Shown here piece after piece: positions 8,580 to 19,627 of a DNA stretch of 64,000 nucleotides. Location of the stretch: assembly GCA_043783625.1 (NCBI GenBank), contig JAYVZE010000024.1:1-64000 (forward strand), read 5' to 3'. Source of the DNA: JAFDVL01 sp043783625. Lineage in GTDB: Bacteria > Acidobacteriota > Blastocatellia > RBC074. The translations under genes and the position numbers were made by a program. Every line of letters begins with the position of its first letter. Positions within the stretch are counted from its first letter, which is position 1. Under the pieces are notes generated by a model. It did not search any database. It worked only from the letters and a program-made list of their open reading frames with translations, and was not told the origin of the DNA.

Positions 8580-9209
8580 ATGGATGCAAGTTCTTTGCCC
8601 AAATCAAAAAAACATAGCCAATTAACGCAAGAAAAATTTAATAAACTTCTTTTCGCGCTTCATCCTGATCGAGGGATGGCGGCTGACATGTATGAGCATA
8701 TTCGTCAGGCGATGATTACTTTTTTTTCCTTTCGTGGCGCTCCTGACCCTGACGATTTAGCTGATGAAACACTGAATCGTGTGGCCAGCCGCTTGCATGA
8801 GGGGGCTGAGATTTTTGCCCGGAATCCAGCCAGTTATTTTTACGGATTTGCTCGCAATATCTGGCGGGAGACATTGGCTAAAACAGGTAAATTACAACCG
8901 CTTGATGAGGGGCTTTCCGGTCAGAAAAGCCCGGCTCCGAATCCTCACGAAGTCCTCGAACAACAAATAGAACAACGTGATTTTGAGCGAAAACTGGCGC
9001 ATCTAAATCGCTGCCTCGAAAGCCTGTCAGCGAAAGATCGTGAACTGCTCATCGAATATTATCAGGATGCCGGAGCTGTCAAGATTGAAAATCGTCAAGC
9101 GTTAGCTGAACGGTTTGGGATTTCGCTCAAGACACTCAGAAACAAAACTACTTTGCTCCGGGCAGTGTTGGCGGATTGTCTGAAAAATGCACTCGACCCG
9201 TCCAGGTAA
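8580..9209 (+). CDS. ECF-type sigma-70 family RNA polymerase sigma factor
   Basis: 209 residues. Region 2 is seen around residues 35-95 (ITFFSFRGAPDPDDLADETLNRV and the following SYFYGFARNIWRE), region 4 around 135-200 (LSAKDRELLIEYYQ, then a helix-turn-helix RQALAERFGISLKTLRNK). It would direct RNA polymerase to a small regulon. It begins 109 bases after the TPR-CHAT stop and is followed by a membrane anti-sigma-like gene, so the three form a natural regulatory set. The linker between regions 2 and 4 (about 97-130) is Pro/Gly-rich. The exact ECF group cannot be assigned by eye. Confidence 0.85.
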   Translation: MDASSLPKSKKHSQLTQEKFNKLLFALHPDRGMAADMYEHIRQAMITFFSFRGAPDPDDLADETLNRVASRLHEGAEIFARNPASYFYGFARNIWRETLAKTGKLQPLDEGLSGQKSPAPNPHEVLEQQIEQRDFERKLAHLNRCLESLSAKDRELLIEYYQDAGAVKIENRQALAERFGISLKTLRNKTTLLRAVLADCLKNALDPSR

Positions 9210-9234
9210 TATTCATAGTCGAAGCAAGTCACAT

Positions 9235-9279
9235 GGGATGTTTTCTCAAAATTTACATTACTAATGTGTCACTGGGAAT
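9235..9279 (+). repeat. Duplicated leader motif, copy 1 (upstream of anti-sigma-like gene)
   Basis: GGGATGTTTT, six variable bases, ATTTACATTACTAAT, eight bases, GGGAAT. A second copy at 10448-10489 keeps the blocks with one internal change. Copy 1 starts 241 bases before the anti-sigma-like ATG; copy 2 starts 232 bases before the next small ORF. The equal placement suggests a shared promoter or leader element, perhaps read by the neighbouring sigma factor. Confidence 0.6.
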
Positions 9280-9369
9280 GTAACGTAGAAGTGAGGCAGA
9301 CAGGAGGCGTGAGCTAAGTTACTGGGAGGTTGGTTGGTCAGCGCTACTGTCGTCTCACCTCTACGTTAC
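9280..9369. repeat. Long imperfect hairpin between sigma and anti-sigma-like genes
   Basis: Arms 9280-9303 and 9347-9369 are complementary over about 23 positions (both outer ends are GTAACGTAGA.../...CTACGTTAC) with a few mismatches and a 43-base loop. It lies within the 266-base spacer between the two genes and could reduce or regulate readthrough. No T-run follows. Confidence 0.75.
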
Positions 9370-9475
9370 ACGAACTCAGGTAAAGCTGGCTCTAGACTTT
9401 CTCCAGAGATTTAGTAAGTTCGTCTACGGACGAGGTTGAGCCGGGTAGTATCGGCATTTTGTTATCGAAATTATT

Positions 9476-10390
9476 ATGGCAGACAACGATCAAATCAGAG
9501 ACTATTTATTAGGGCAAATGCCTGAGGTCGAGCGTCTGAAGATTGAAGAGGAATATTTCGCCAACCCTGAAGCGCTGATGGCATTTTGGGCGGATTCTAA
9601 TGATTTCATTGATGATTATTTACGTGGGAAATTATCGCTACAGGAGCGCTGGAAATTTGAACAGCATCTCAAGCAACTACCTGCCATTCGTGAGAAAGTC
9701 GAAACTGATCGTGCCTTGTTACAAGCTCTTGATATTTCCTTCACTGCTTTTGCAAATCAAAGTAATCAACGAACAGGCAGCACCCGACGGTGGTCTTTGT
9801 CGCAATGGTGGTCGGAAATAAGTTTTCCTGCGGCAGTCACGGCAGTTTTATTGTTGGGGCTGATGGTTGGAGGCATTTGGTATAGCTTCACGCCAGAAAA
9901 AGCTCAGATAGTCAGGCAGGAAGTGGTGAAGAAGGAAGTACCACTGCCCCCTGTTCCTGATAGTACTCCCGAAAGTAGTCCGAAGTCTTCGATTCCTCAA
10001 CCTTCACCAAGATCAGTTCAGCCACTCATCAAAAATCAGCCTGCGCCTGTGATTGCTTCTTTTCTGTTGTCGGCAGAAATTATCAGGGGGAATGAAGCGG
10101 CGCTAGTATTGCCAATTACATTAGATGTGACGATCTTACGCTTACAACTAGAGCTTAGCTCTGAGGCTCCGAAAAACTTTCGTGCTGTCCTCCAAACCAG
10201 AGAAGGCGCGACCATCAAAGTTTGGGAAGCGCTATCATTGGTCTACGAGAAATCTACCCCCATCGTTGTACTTAATCTTCCAGTTGCCACCCTTACCAAC
10301 ACTGAGTATGTCATTAAGCTCAGTAGCACAATTCCGCCTCAGGAATTTCATTTTCGACTCCAAAAAAATAGCTCAATGAGACGCCCGTAG
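9476..10390 (+). CDS. Membrane anti-sigma-factor-like protein
   Basis: 304 residues. The N-terminal cytoplasmic part (1-110) carries two helical repeats with the pattern DQIRDYLLGQMPEVERLKIEEEYF and DDYLRGKLSLQERWKFEQHL, seen in anti-sigma-like proteins that lie beside ECF sigma genes; no zinc-binding HxxxCxxC motif is present. A single membrane helix spans about 116-137 (FPAAVTAVLLLGLMVGGIWY). A Pro/Ser-rich linker (150-180) leads to a beta-rich periplasmic domain (190-300). It probably sequesters the preceding sigma factor; the periplasmic domain would sense or be cleaved. Binding is inferred from position and architecture. Confidence 0.7.
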   Translation: MADNDQIRDYLLGQMPEVERLKIEEEYFANPEALMAFWADSNDFIDDYLRGKLSLQERWKFEQHLKQLPAIREKVETDRALLQALDISFTAFANQSNQRTGSTRRWSLSQWWSEISFPAAVTAVLLLGLMVGGIWYSFTPEKAQIVRQEVVKKEVPLPPVPDSTPESSPKSSIPQPSPRSVQPLIKNQPAPVIASFLLSAEIIRGNEAALVLPITLDVTILRLQLELSSEAPKNFRAVLQTREGATIKVWEALSLVYEKSTPIVVLNLPVATLTNTEYVIKLSSTIPPQEFHFRLQKNSSMRRP

Positions 10391-10447
10391 CGGTAAGGGC
10401 GATGTCTGTTTCTGATTAACCGGAACTTCGACTTACCTGCGTAGTTC

Positions 10448-10489
10448 GGGATGTTTTATTGAGATTCACATTACTAATTGAGCGGGAAT
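10448..10489 (+). repeat. Duplicated leader motif, copy 2
   Basis: GGGATGTTTT, six bases, ATTCACATTACTAAT, five bases, GGGAAT; see copy 1 at 9235-9279. It sits in the 289-base spacer after the anti-sigma-like gene, which otherwise shows no gene or clear hairpin. Confidence 0.6.
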
Positions 10490-10679
10490 CCACTTGGTTT
10501 TGAAACGAACGATCAAGGACGGGCTGGGAAAATTTGGAAAAGCAAGAAGGCTTAAAAACCCTTTGTTTGACAGGTTTGAATGTTCTCAACTCCGGTGGGT
10601 ACTCGCTTAGTGAAAGATAATTTTTGTGTTCATCTGTAACAAACAGGATGGTCATCGTGCCTAAAATTTTCAACCCGTA

Positions 10680-10913
10680 ATGAGCAAAGCGAGGCAACTA
10701 ATTAATGGCGACAGCTCTCCGGCGACAGCCAATCTTATTCAATTTGAGCCACTGTCTGCGCCGCATCAAGAGCAAAACAGTGCAAAACTCCGAGCTGAAA
10801 TTCAAGCTCTGCGTCTGGAGTTAGCAAAGGCTCAGCGGACGATAGCTCATTACGAAACCCTCTTGAATAATGCCTTAGTCCGTGAACACGAAATTCGTTC
10901 AGCAAGTGGGTAA
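10680..10913 (+). CDS. Small coiled-coil protein, unknown function
   Basis: 77 codons. The N-terminal 35 residues are polar and low complexity; residues 35-70 form a predicted coiled coil (KLRAEIQALRLELAKAQRTI). No signal peptide, membrane helix or known domain is recognised and no clear ribosome-binding site precedes the ATG. It follows the duplicated leader motif and precedes another small ORF, so it may be a small accessory of the CHAT-sigma locus. It could be a chance ORF. Confidence 0.45.
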   Translation: MSKARQLINGDSSPATANLIQFEPLSAPHQEQNSAKLRAEIQALRLELAKAQRTIAHYETLLNNALVREHEIRSASG

Positions 10914-10940
10914 GCGAACCTGGTAATTTTTTAGCTAAAA

Positions 10941-11150
10941 ATGAAACCAACGCAAATTGGCAAGGCGGGAGAAAATCAGAACTTAGAAGTACCCGGTCAG
11001 GTAGTTTTTTATAACTTTGCCTCGAAGAATAATCCGGCTCAATTATCCCTTTACATTGCAGAGTTGAAATCCGATTTATTGTGGCTCTGCAAGACGTTAG
11101 ACGAGGAACTGAAAGTCGAAAAAATAAGCCGTCCGAAAAATGTCTCGTAA
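10941..11150 (+). CDS. Small hypothetical protein
   Basis: 69 codons, 27 bases after the preceding small ORF. The second half (LYIAELKSDLLWLCKTLDEELK) is amphipathic and could pair with the coiled coil of its neighbour. No recognised domain and no strong ribosome-binding site. The gene ends nine bases before a long hairpin. Confidence 0.4.
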   Translation: MKPTQIGKAGENQNLEVPGQVVFYNFASKNNPAQLSLYIAELKSDLLWLCKTLDEELKVEKISRPKNVS

Positions 11151-11158
11151 GGATTTTG

Positions 11159-11254
11159 AAGTGGACACAAGTGGTCTTTCTAGTTACGGGAGGCACTGGA
11201 ATTCGGCCTCCGGTTTCTCCTGAGACTGCTCAGACTGACCAATTGTGTCCACTT
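11159..11254. repeat. Hairpin element between small ORF and TonB receptor gene
   Basis: Outer arms AAGTGGACACAAGTGGTC (11159-11176) and its near-complement (11237-11254, one mismatch) enclose a second stem GGAGGC (11190-11195)/GCCTCC (11206-11211). It lies between convergent genes, so it may stop transcription from both sides. Confidence 0.7.
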
Positions 11255-11269
11255 GAGAATCTTTCCATT

Positions 11270-14617
<3,348 letters not shown>

Positions 14618-14886
14618 AATCTCTCCAGATAAACAGAATGCTGACAATCAGCACCTTAGGGTTTGGATACTTATCACGTAATTTGATAAAAGAAAAAATA
14701 ACACCTGAATGTTAGACTTATGATAAGTGGAGGTCAAGGCGGGATTAATTAAGAGATTTCAATGATTCGCCCCTCCTGTTGAAATCAGACTTGAAACTCG
14801 CTTGAGCATGGTAAGATTTCAATGGAAAAGGGTGAAGGTTACTCGGCGATGTCTTTAGCAAGGGTCTTACTTTATAGAGGGATTTA

Positions 14887-16035
14887 ATGGATCGTAGATT
14901 ATTCGTGCACTTATTGGCGGCGGCTCCACTAGCGAAAACTGTTTTTGCTGACGATGCGGATGGGGTTCCGAAATATCGGGTTGTCACTCCGCATAAATCT
15001 TCAGGCAGGCTTGGCATGCCGGGGCCTTATCCTGGTCAGGTTGTCTCGGTGAAAGCAGCGAATTGTCTGGACGAAAGCGGTGATAATTTCAATGTTGAAG
15101 TCATCCAAGCAATGATGAGTCGCGGCATGTGTGAATTAACCAAACAAAAGAAGACGATTGATGCCTGGAAAAGATTTTTTGTCTCTTCTGATGTCGTTGG
15201 AATTAAGGTCAACGCGGGTGGTTATCCATGGGTGGTTTCTTCCCATCCGATTGTCGCGGAATGCATTCGCAACCTGATGGAAATTGGCATCAAGCCTTCG
15301 AATATTTACATCTTCGAGCGATTTGAAAATCAATTGCGCGACGTGAATTACGTTCCCCATATTCCTGAAGGTGTGAAAATTGTCGCGGCAGAAAGTGGCA
15401 ATCGGAATACGGATCGCATCAACTACGATCCCAATGTTTATGTCGAAGCTGATTTCTTTGGTGAAGAGGATACGCGCTCCAATTTAATGAAATTAGTTTC
15501 GCAGACGCTGACCAAAATTATCAATATTCCAAACATGAAAGATCATGGTGCGGTCGGGGCCACAGGCTGCTTGAAAAATATTGCCTACGGCAGTTTTTCC
15601 AACGTGGCGCGCACGCATCAAAACGGCGTTTCGCATACCTATTCATTTGTCGGAACGTTGGCAGCGGTGGAGCCGGTGAAGTCAAAAACTGTGCTGCAAA
15701 TATTGGATGGAATACGCGGCGTGTGGCACGGTGGCCCGTTCGCCGCAACGAAGAAATTCGTGTTCTATCCGAAGCAAATCATGTTTGGGACTGATCCCGT
15801 AGCGATTGATCGGTTACTGCTCGACCTTGTGGATAAGGAACGCCAGGCGCGTGGTGCGGTTTCGATTTGGAATCGTGATCGTAATTCTTTGGATTTTATC
15901 AATAAGAAAAATCGTGATAACGATCCGAACGTCAACATCATTATTCGTGAACCCGGACACGTCGAATTCGCAGGGAAATTAGGCTTGGGCGTGAGTGATC
16001 TGAAAAAAATCCGTGTGAAAGAAATTGTTGTCTGA
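14887..16035 (+). CDS. DUF362 domain-containing exported protein
   Basis: 382 residues. The short N-terminal segment MDRRLFVHLLAAAPLAKTVFA looks like a signal sequence, possibly Tat-like with its RR pair. The body matches DUF362 proteins: VVSSHPIVAECIRNLMEIGI, IIN-IPNMKDHGAVGATGCLKN and GTDPVAIDRLLLDLVDKER. DUF362 proteins are often found with redox or iron-sulfur modules, but this one shows no CxxCxxC ferredoxin motif, and its reaction is unknown. GAGGGA lies seven bases upstream of the ATG. It converges with the glycosyltransferase at 16041, five bases away, leaving no room for a classical terminator. Confidence 0.8.
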   Translation: MDRRLFVHLLAAAPLAKTVFADDADGVPKYRVVTPHKSSGRLGMPGPYPGQVVSVKAANCLDESGDNFNVEVIQAMMSRGMCELTKQKKTIDAWKRFFVSSDVVGIKVNAGGYPWVVSSHPIVAECIRNLMEIGIKPSNIYIFERFENQLRDVNYVPHIPEGVKIVAAESGNRNTDRINYDPNVYVEADFFGEEDTRSNLMKLVSQTLTKIINIPNMKDHGAVGATGCLKNIAYGSFSNVARTHQNGVSHTYSFVGTLAAVEPVKSKTVLQILDGIRGVWHGGPFAATKKFVFYPKQIMFGTDPVAIDRLLLDLVDKERQARGAVSIWNRDRNSLDFINKKNRDNDPNVNIIIREPGHVEFAGKLGLGVSDLKKIRVKEIVV

Positions 16036-16040
16036 AAAAT

Positions 16041-17219
16041 TCAACTCATCGCGCGTTCAATCAGTTCCGTTAGCACCTGGTCAGAATCAAAATATGAAGA
16101 CGCGATTTCCCGCGCCGCGTGACAGTGAAATTCGTATCGCTGATTGATTTCCGCCAATCCTGCCAGGGCTTCCGCGCGTGACTTGAAGGCAAGGATACCT
16201 GCCCCCGTGGGCAGCCATTCGGAAAAGCCCGTATCTTGTGTCAACACCGGACGCCCGCTCGCCAGATAAGCGGCACTGCGTTCGCTGAACCAGCCGCTGT
16301 GACTAATTACATATCCGTGTTTCGCTACGCTAAACTCCGCTTTTGACTGCGCAATATATTTTTGATAAGTCCAGGGATCGCGTGTTGGGAGGCGCGGATC
16401 AAGCACCTGCCAGCCCTGCGCCGTCAACAATTCACGCGGAGCCGTTCGACCCCCGACAGCCAGTTCAAAGTGATCTCCGGTGATTTCCGGCAACGACATA
16501 TATTCCGCAAATGAATCTGACTTCATCCCGTATTTTTGCCCATCATATTCTCTCGTCGCGTAGCTATCCCATTGCATGACCGTCGTCCATTTGCCCTGTT
16601 TGATTCCGGCGGTCACAGGCCACGCCGCAGTCACAATGGGTTGGCGCGTCGGTTGCCAGGGGAAGCCATCGTTCGGCAACCGGGCAGTGCCGTGCGCGAT
16701 GTTTTCTGCAAACGTGAAAAAGGACGTATGCTGCTGCGCCAAACTGTTTGCCGCGCTATCTGTTAGATGACGGATTTGGGTAAAAGCAGGATCAGTGTCT
16801 ATCAAGGCACGCGCCGGGATTTGCTGACACCAGGCACGTAGCGGATTAACGCCGGAAATGTTTAAGAGCAGCTCCGCCGTCGCGCAGCGATCAAGAATTT
16901 GCTCGGCAGCCGATCCGAACCAACGTCCCGTATGCGCGTCATAATAAGCCCAGCGCTCCGTCAGCCCCAGCCGCGCAAAGACGTTCCTGATGAATTGCAG
17001 ACCGTAAGTGGGATCGGTCCCTAGGGTGTCTCGTTCCGGGTTAGAACACGAAGGGTAATCATCGCTGTCTTCGAGAAAGTAAACGTCATGACCGAGCCGC
17101 GCCAATCCCAGCACATATTGCAAGTGATGCCACGCCAAGCCGCCCAGCGGGCCGCGCACAATGTAACCGAGCACGATAATACGCAGACGCTGATTGGCAC
17201 TGCGCGAAAAATTCAACAC
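16041..17219 (-). CDS. Glycosyltransferase-like protein B, last gene of the glycoconjugate cluster
   Basis: 392 residues, soluble, GT-B-like. The N-terminus RIIVLGYIVRGPLGGLAWHHLQYVLGLARLGHDVYFLEDS resembles a nucleotide-binding first half, and the C-terminal part SGWFSERSAAYLASGRPVLTQDTGFSEWLPTGAGILAF is the acceptor/donor-site pattern of family-1-like transferases. It is a paralogue of the gene at 21135-22316: both share the order, the AYLASGRPV/CYLAAGRPV motif and the LIDTDPxFTQI block. It would add a sugar to the cluster product. It follows the sulfotransferase by 24 bases. Donor and acceptor are unknown. Confidence 0.75.
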   Translation of the reverse strand: MLNFSRSANQRLRIIVLGYIVRGPLGGLAWHHLQYVLGLARLGHDVYFLEDSDDYPSCSNPERDTLGTDPTYGLQFIRNVFARLGLTERWAYYDAHTGRWFGSAAEQILDRCATAELLLNISGVNPLRAWCQQIPARALIDTDPAFTQIRHLTDSAANSLAQQHTSFFTFAENIAHGTARLPNDGFPWQPTRQPIVTAAWPVTAGIKQGKWTTVMQWDSYATREYDGQKYGMKSDSFAEYMSLPEITGDHFELAVGGRTAPRELLTAQGWQVLDPRLPTRDPWTYQKYIAQSKAEFSVAKHGYVISHSGWFSERSAAYLASGRPVLTQDTGFSEWLPTGAGILAFKSRAEALAGLAEINQRYEFHCHAAREIASSYFDSDQVLTELIERAMS

Positions 17220-17243
17220 GATGCCTAACCTCCTGAATGATTG

Positions 17244-18026
17244 TTAAATGTCAAAAGCAGGAAACATTGTGAAGAGCAGGCGATCTTTTCGGCGGATCGC
17301 CTGCTTCAGTTCGGGGGAGTAATATTTCTGCCACTTCTGTTCAGGATTGCGGCCTTTGCCACTGGGCAGGATTTTGTCCAGATTGGGAATGAAGCGGAGG
17401 TCTTCTTCTGCATATCCCATGCTGGTTAGAAAATTGTACAATTCGCGGTTCAGATTTTCCGTTCTGATGAAATGTAACGGGAACAAATCCGTCTGGTATT
17501 GCTGCGCCGTGATGTATTCATCATCAAGGCGCTGGAGAACTTCATCCGGCTGGCGGAAGTAAAATTTCACGAATCGCTCCGTCATCAGCCCCGGACGTTC
17601 GTCAGTTTTGGGTGATGTGCCGAACGCAGCCGCGCTCAATTCCAAATAGTCAGCAAATGACAGCTTCGGGAACTGCGGGTATTTTTCTGCAAAGTCAGGA
17701 ACGGCGCGATAGTAGCGGTAAAATTCCCGCCGCCGCCACCAGCCAAATTCGTATTCTGAAACATACTGATCGTAAGGGTTTCTGATAGTGGCGAGAATCG
17801 GTTTGTGTTGCTGTGTGGCAGGGATGTGGCGGCATCCGCCGTGTTTGTGATTGTGATAAACAAACGCTCCGTATTTGTTGAAATGATGGAGTTCCGTGAG
17901 GAGTGTGCTTTTCAGATGTGTCCATCGCGTCCAATTGAAATCGTGCAGGCGAAACAGCACCGAAGTCACAAATGTGCCGCCGGTTTTCGGCTCGTGAACA
18001 TATACAAATTTATCAGTAAAGAGCAT
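17244..18026 (-). CDS. Sulfotransferase-family protein
   Basis: 260 residues. PAPS-dependent sulfotransferases bind the 5'-phosphosulfate with a loop near the N-terminus, seen here as VHEPKTGGTFVTSVL (about residues 10-24), and the 3'-phosphate with an R...S pattern, seen as IRNPYDQYVSEYEFGW near 92-107. It would sulfate a hydroxyl of the glycoconjugate built by this cluster. A GAGGT ribosome-binding site lies upstream. The 118-base spacer before it holds no other feature. The acceptor is unknown. Confidence 0.8.
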   Translation of the reverse strand: MLFTDKFVYVHEPKTGGTFVTSVLFRLHDFNWTRWTHLKSTLLTELHHFNKYGAFVYHNHKHGGCRHIPATQQHKPILATIRNPYDQYVSEYEFGWWRRREFYRYYRAVPDFAEKYPQFPKLSFADYLELSAAAFGTSPKTDERPGLMTERFVKFYFRQPDEVLQRLDDEYITAQQYQTDLFPLHFIRTENLNRELYNFLTSMGYAEEDLRFIPNLDKILPSGKGRNPEQKWQKYYSPELKQAIRRKDRLLFTMFPAFDI

Positions 18027-18144
18027 CGCTACGACCTCGCTTGGTGCAGAGAAAAGATCAATATTCGTTCATTGTCCAGCAAGCAGGCATATTCAGAACG
18101 CAGATGTTTGTGCTGCCTGATTTGTGTTCCGCATCAACGCCGAA

Positions 18145-18810
18145 TCAACGCCGATACTCCTGCAACGCCTGTTGCCGAACCGCGTCGGTGTCATTTGGTT
18201 CGAGATACCGAACAATTCGCGCTGGATCGCCGACCACCACAGCATACGGCGGTACGTTTTCATAAATGATTGTTTTGCTGCCCACTACACAGCCGCGTCC
18301 CAACCGTACACCGGGTAAAATCACGGCATCGAATCCGACCCACGAATTATCCTCAAGAATTACCGGTTGTGGAGTCGTGACAGGCTGTAGGCGTCGCCAC
18401 GGATCAGCCGCCGCCGCCTGTAGAACCTGCCGCCGCGCTGCTATTGCTGCTGTCTGCTCCGGCCATGTGTCAGTGATGACAGAACCCCAGGCGAGCAGAC
18501 AATGATTTCCGATTTCGATGCGGTCATTGCAGATTAGATAAGTGCCATTGAGGACGGTATAGGCTCCCACGCGCACGCAACCCTGCGGGCCGACAATGAA
18601 GCCTGTCCGGTCATACGCGCCTGTCGCTTCCCCAATCACGATACCCGGCTGCTGTTCGGAAAAGCAGTGCGCAAACCCATACGAAGTATCAATGTAAACA
18701 TTCTCACCCAGTTCGACATTTGCTGGGAGACCAATGCTATACCAGTCATAATCCAGATGAAGGCGCCCACTGTTGATTGTGCCAGGGCTAGTTGGGATAT
18801 TTTCGTTCAT
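18145..18810 (-). CDS. Left-handed beta-helix acyltransferase 2
   Basis: 221 residues. Hexapeptide repeats are seen in two blocks, the second being VILEDNSWVGFDAVILPGVRLGRGCVVGSKTII followed by the closing PPYAVVVGDPARIVRYL, as in O- and N-acetyltransferases of sugars. An inserted helical segment (about residues 120-145) breaks the helix as in many galactoside/maltose acetyltransferase relatives. It shares its N-terminal layout (xLPANVELGENVYIDTSYGFAHCF) with the gene at 18966, so the two are paralogues. Its ATG overlaps the stop of a tiny leader ORF whose ribosome-binding site can be masked by a hairpin. Confidence 0.8.
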   Translation of the reverse strand: MNENIPTSPGTINSGRLHLDYDWYSIGLPANVELGENVYIDTSYGFAHCFSEQQPGIVIGEATGAYDRTGFIVGPQGCVRVGAYTVLNGTYLICNDRIEIGNHCLLAWGSVITDTWPEQTAAIAARRQVLQAAAADPWRRLQPVTTPQPVILEDNSWVGFDAVILPGVRLGRGCVVGSKTIIYENVPPYAVVVGDPARIVRYLEPNDTDAVRQQALQEYRR

Positions 18811-18836
18811 TGCTTGTTGTCCAATATCGAAAGCAT
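18807..18836 (-). CDS. Nine-residue leader peptide coupled to acyltransferase 2
   Basis: ATG at 18836-18834 starts MLSILDNKQ and its TGA overlaps the next ATG as ATGA. A perfect AGGAGG lies eight bases upstream of the leader ATG, whereas acyltransferase 2 has no ribosome-binding site of its own, so ribosomes may enter through the leader and reinitiate. Confidence 0.5.
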   Translation of the reverse strand: MLSILDNKQ

Positions 18837-18844
18837 GTCTTCAA

Positions 18845-18859
18845 CCTCCTGACAGGAGG
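18845..18859 (-). promoter_or_regulatory. Hairpin that can mask the AGGAGG ribosome-binding site
   Basis: The plus-strand sequence CCTCCT-GAC-AGGAGG is self-complementary. On the minus-strand mRNA the AGGAGG that serves the leader ORF can pair with CCTCCT three bases upstream, which would limit translation of acyltransferase 2. No ligand-binding structure is seen. Confidence 0.45.
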
Positions 18860-18965
18860 CTGTTACAGTTTCCTGCCACGACATAAAATGAGTATACCTC
18901 GGTAGGTTAGAACTCTTTTCCGCTAATCGCTTATTGCTCCATCTTTGGGGGAAGGTTTTGCTCAT

Positions 18966-19568
18966 CTATGATTCCACTTCACGCGCTGGATTGCCACGCA
19001 CTTCGACACCGGGCGGGACATCCCGCAGGACAACCGAGCCGGGCGCAATAATAGCTCCCGCTCCGATGTGTACTCCTTTGAGAATCGTAGCATTCCAGCC
19101 AATCCACACATCGTCCTCAATAATAACGGGACGAGTTTCAATGGCTGGGCGACGATGGCGTGCGCCGACAGGCGAAAGTGCCACGGTATCAGCCAGACGC
19201 GCAGCAGGTTCAAGAGGATGAAAGTCGGAATCTGCAATCGTCACTCCGCCTGCAATGAACACGTGTGAGCCGATGGAAATTCGTTCTGCCGCGACAAGGG
19301 AAGCATTGGCAATGTAACAGTAATCTCCAATTTCAATGAGTGCGTTTTCATCCGCCGCCAGCGAAGTGCGCCAAATGGTGACGTGCCGACCAATGCGCAG
19401 TCCAATGGGGGCCTTCGCATAGAAATGCTTGAAGCAGAACGACGAATCAATCACTGAATTCGCACCGACTTCAATGTTGCCGGGGATCCGACCGGGAAAC
19501 CAATCTCCAGGGAGGGTGGTGTCAGGAAGGAGGGGATAAAACAATTGTGAGTTGTTGTTGGTTGTCAT
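18966..19568 (-). CDS. Left-handed beta-helix acyltransferase 1
   Basis: 200 residues of hexapeptide repeats (IPGNIEVGANSVIDSSFCF; IEIGDYCYIANASLVAAERI; VIIEDDVWIGWNATILKGVHIGAGAIIAPGSVVLRDV) closing with PPGVEVRGNPAREV, typical of sugar O-acetyltransferases. The catalytic-type His in ADSDFHPL is present. It follows the ketosynthase by 59 bases. It probably acylates a sugar of the cluster product, and could take its acyl group from CoA or from the cluster ACP. Confidence 0.8.
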   Translation of the reverse strand: MTTNNNSQLFYPLLPDTTLPGDWFPGRIPGNIEVGANSVIDSSFCFKHFYAKAPIGLRIGRHVTIWRTSLAADENALIEIGDYCYIANASLVAAERISIGSHVFIAGGVTIADSDFHPLEPAARLADTVALSPVGARHRRPAIETRPVIIEDDVWIGWNATILKGVHIGAGAIIAPGSVVLRDVPPGVEVRGNPAREVES

Positions 19569-19627
19569 CAGAGTTCGATTCCTTTTCTCTTGCGCGGTTA
19601 GGCATCAATCACAAACAGGTTGTTGGG

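Noticed and set aside
4997..10390. Type III-E CRISPR (Craspase) locus
   Set aside because: No CRISPR array, gRAMP/Cas7-11 effector or cas1/cas2 is seen; only the CHAT-sigma logic is shared.
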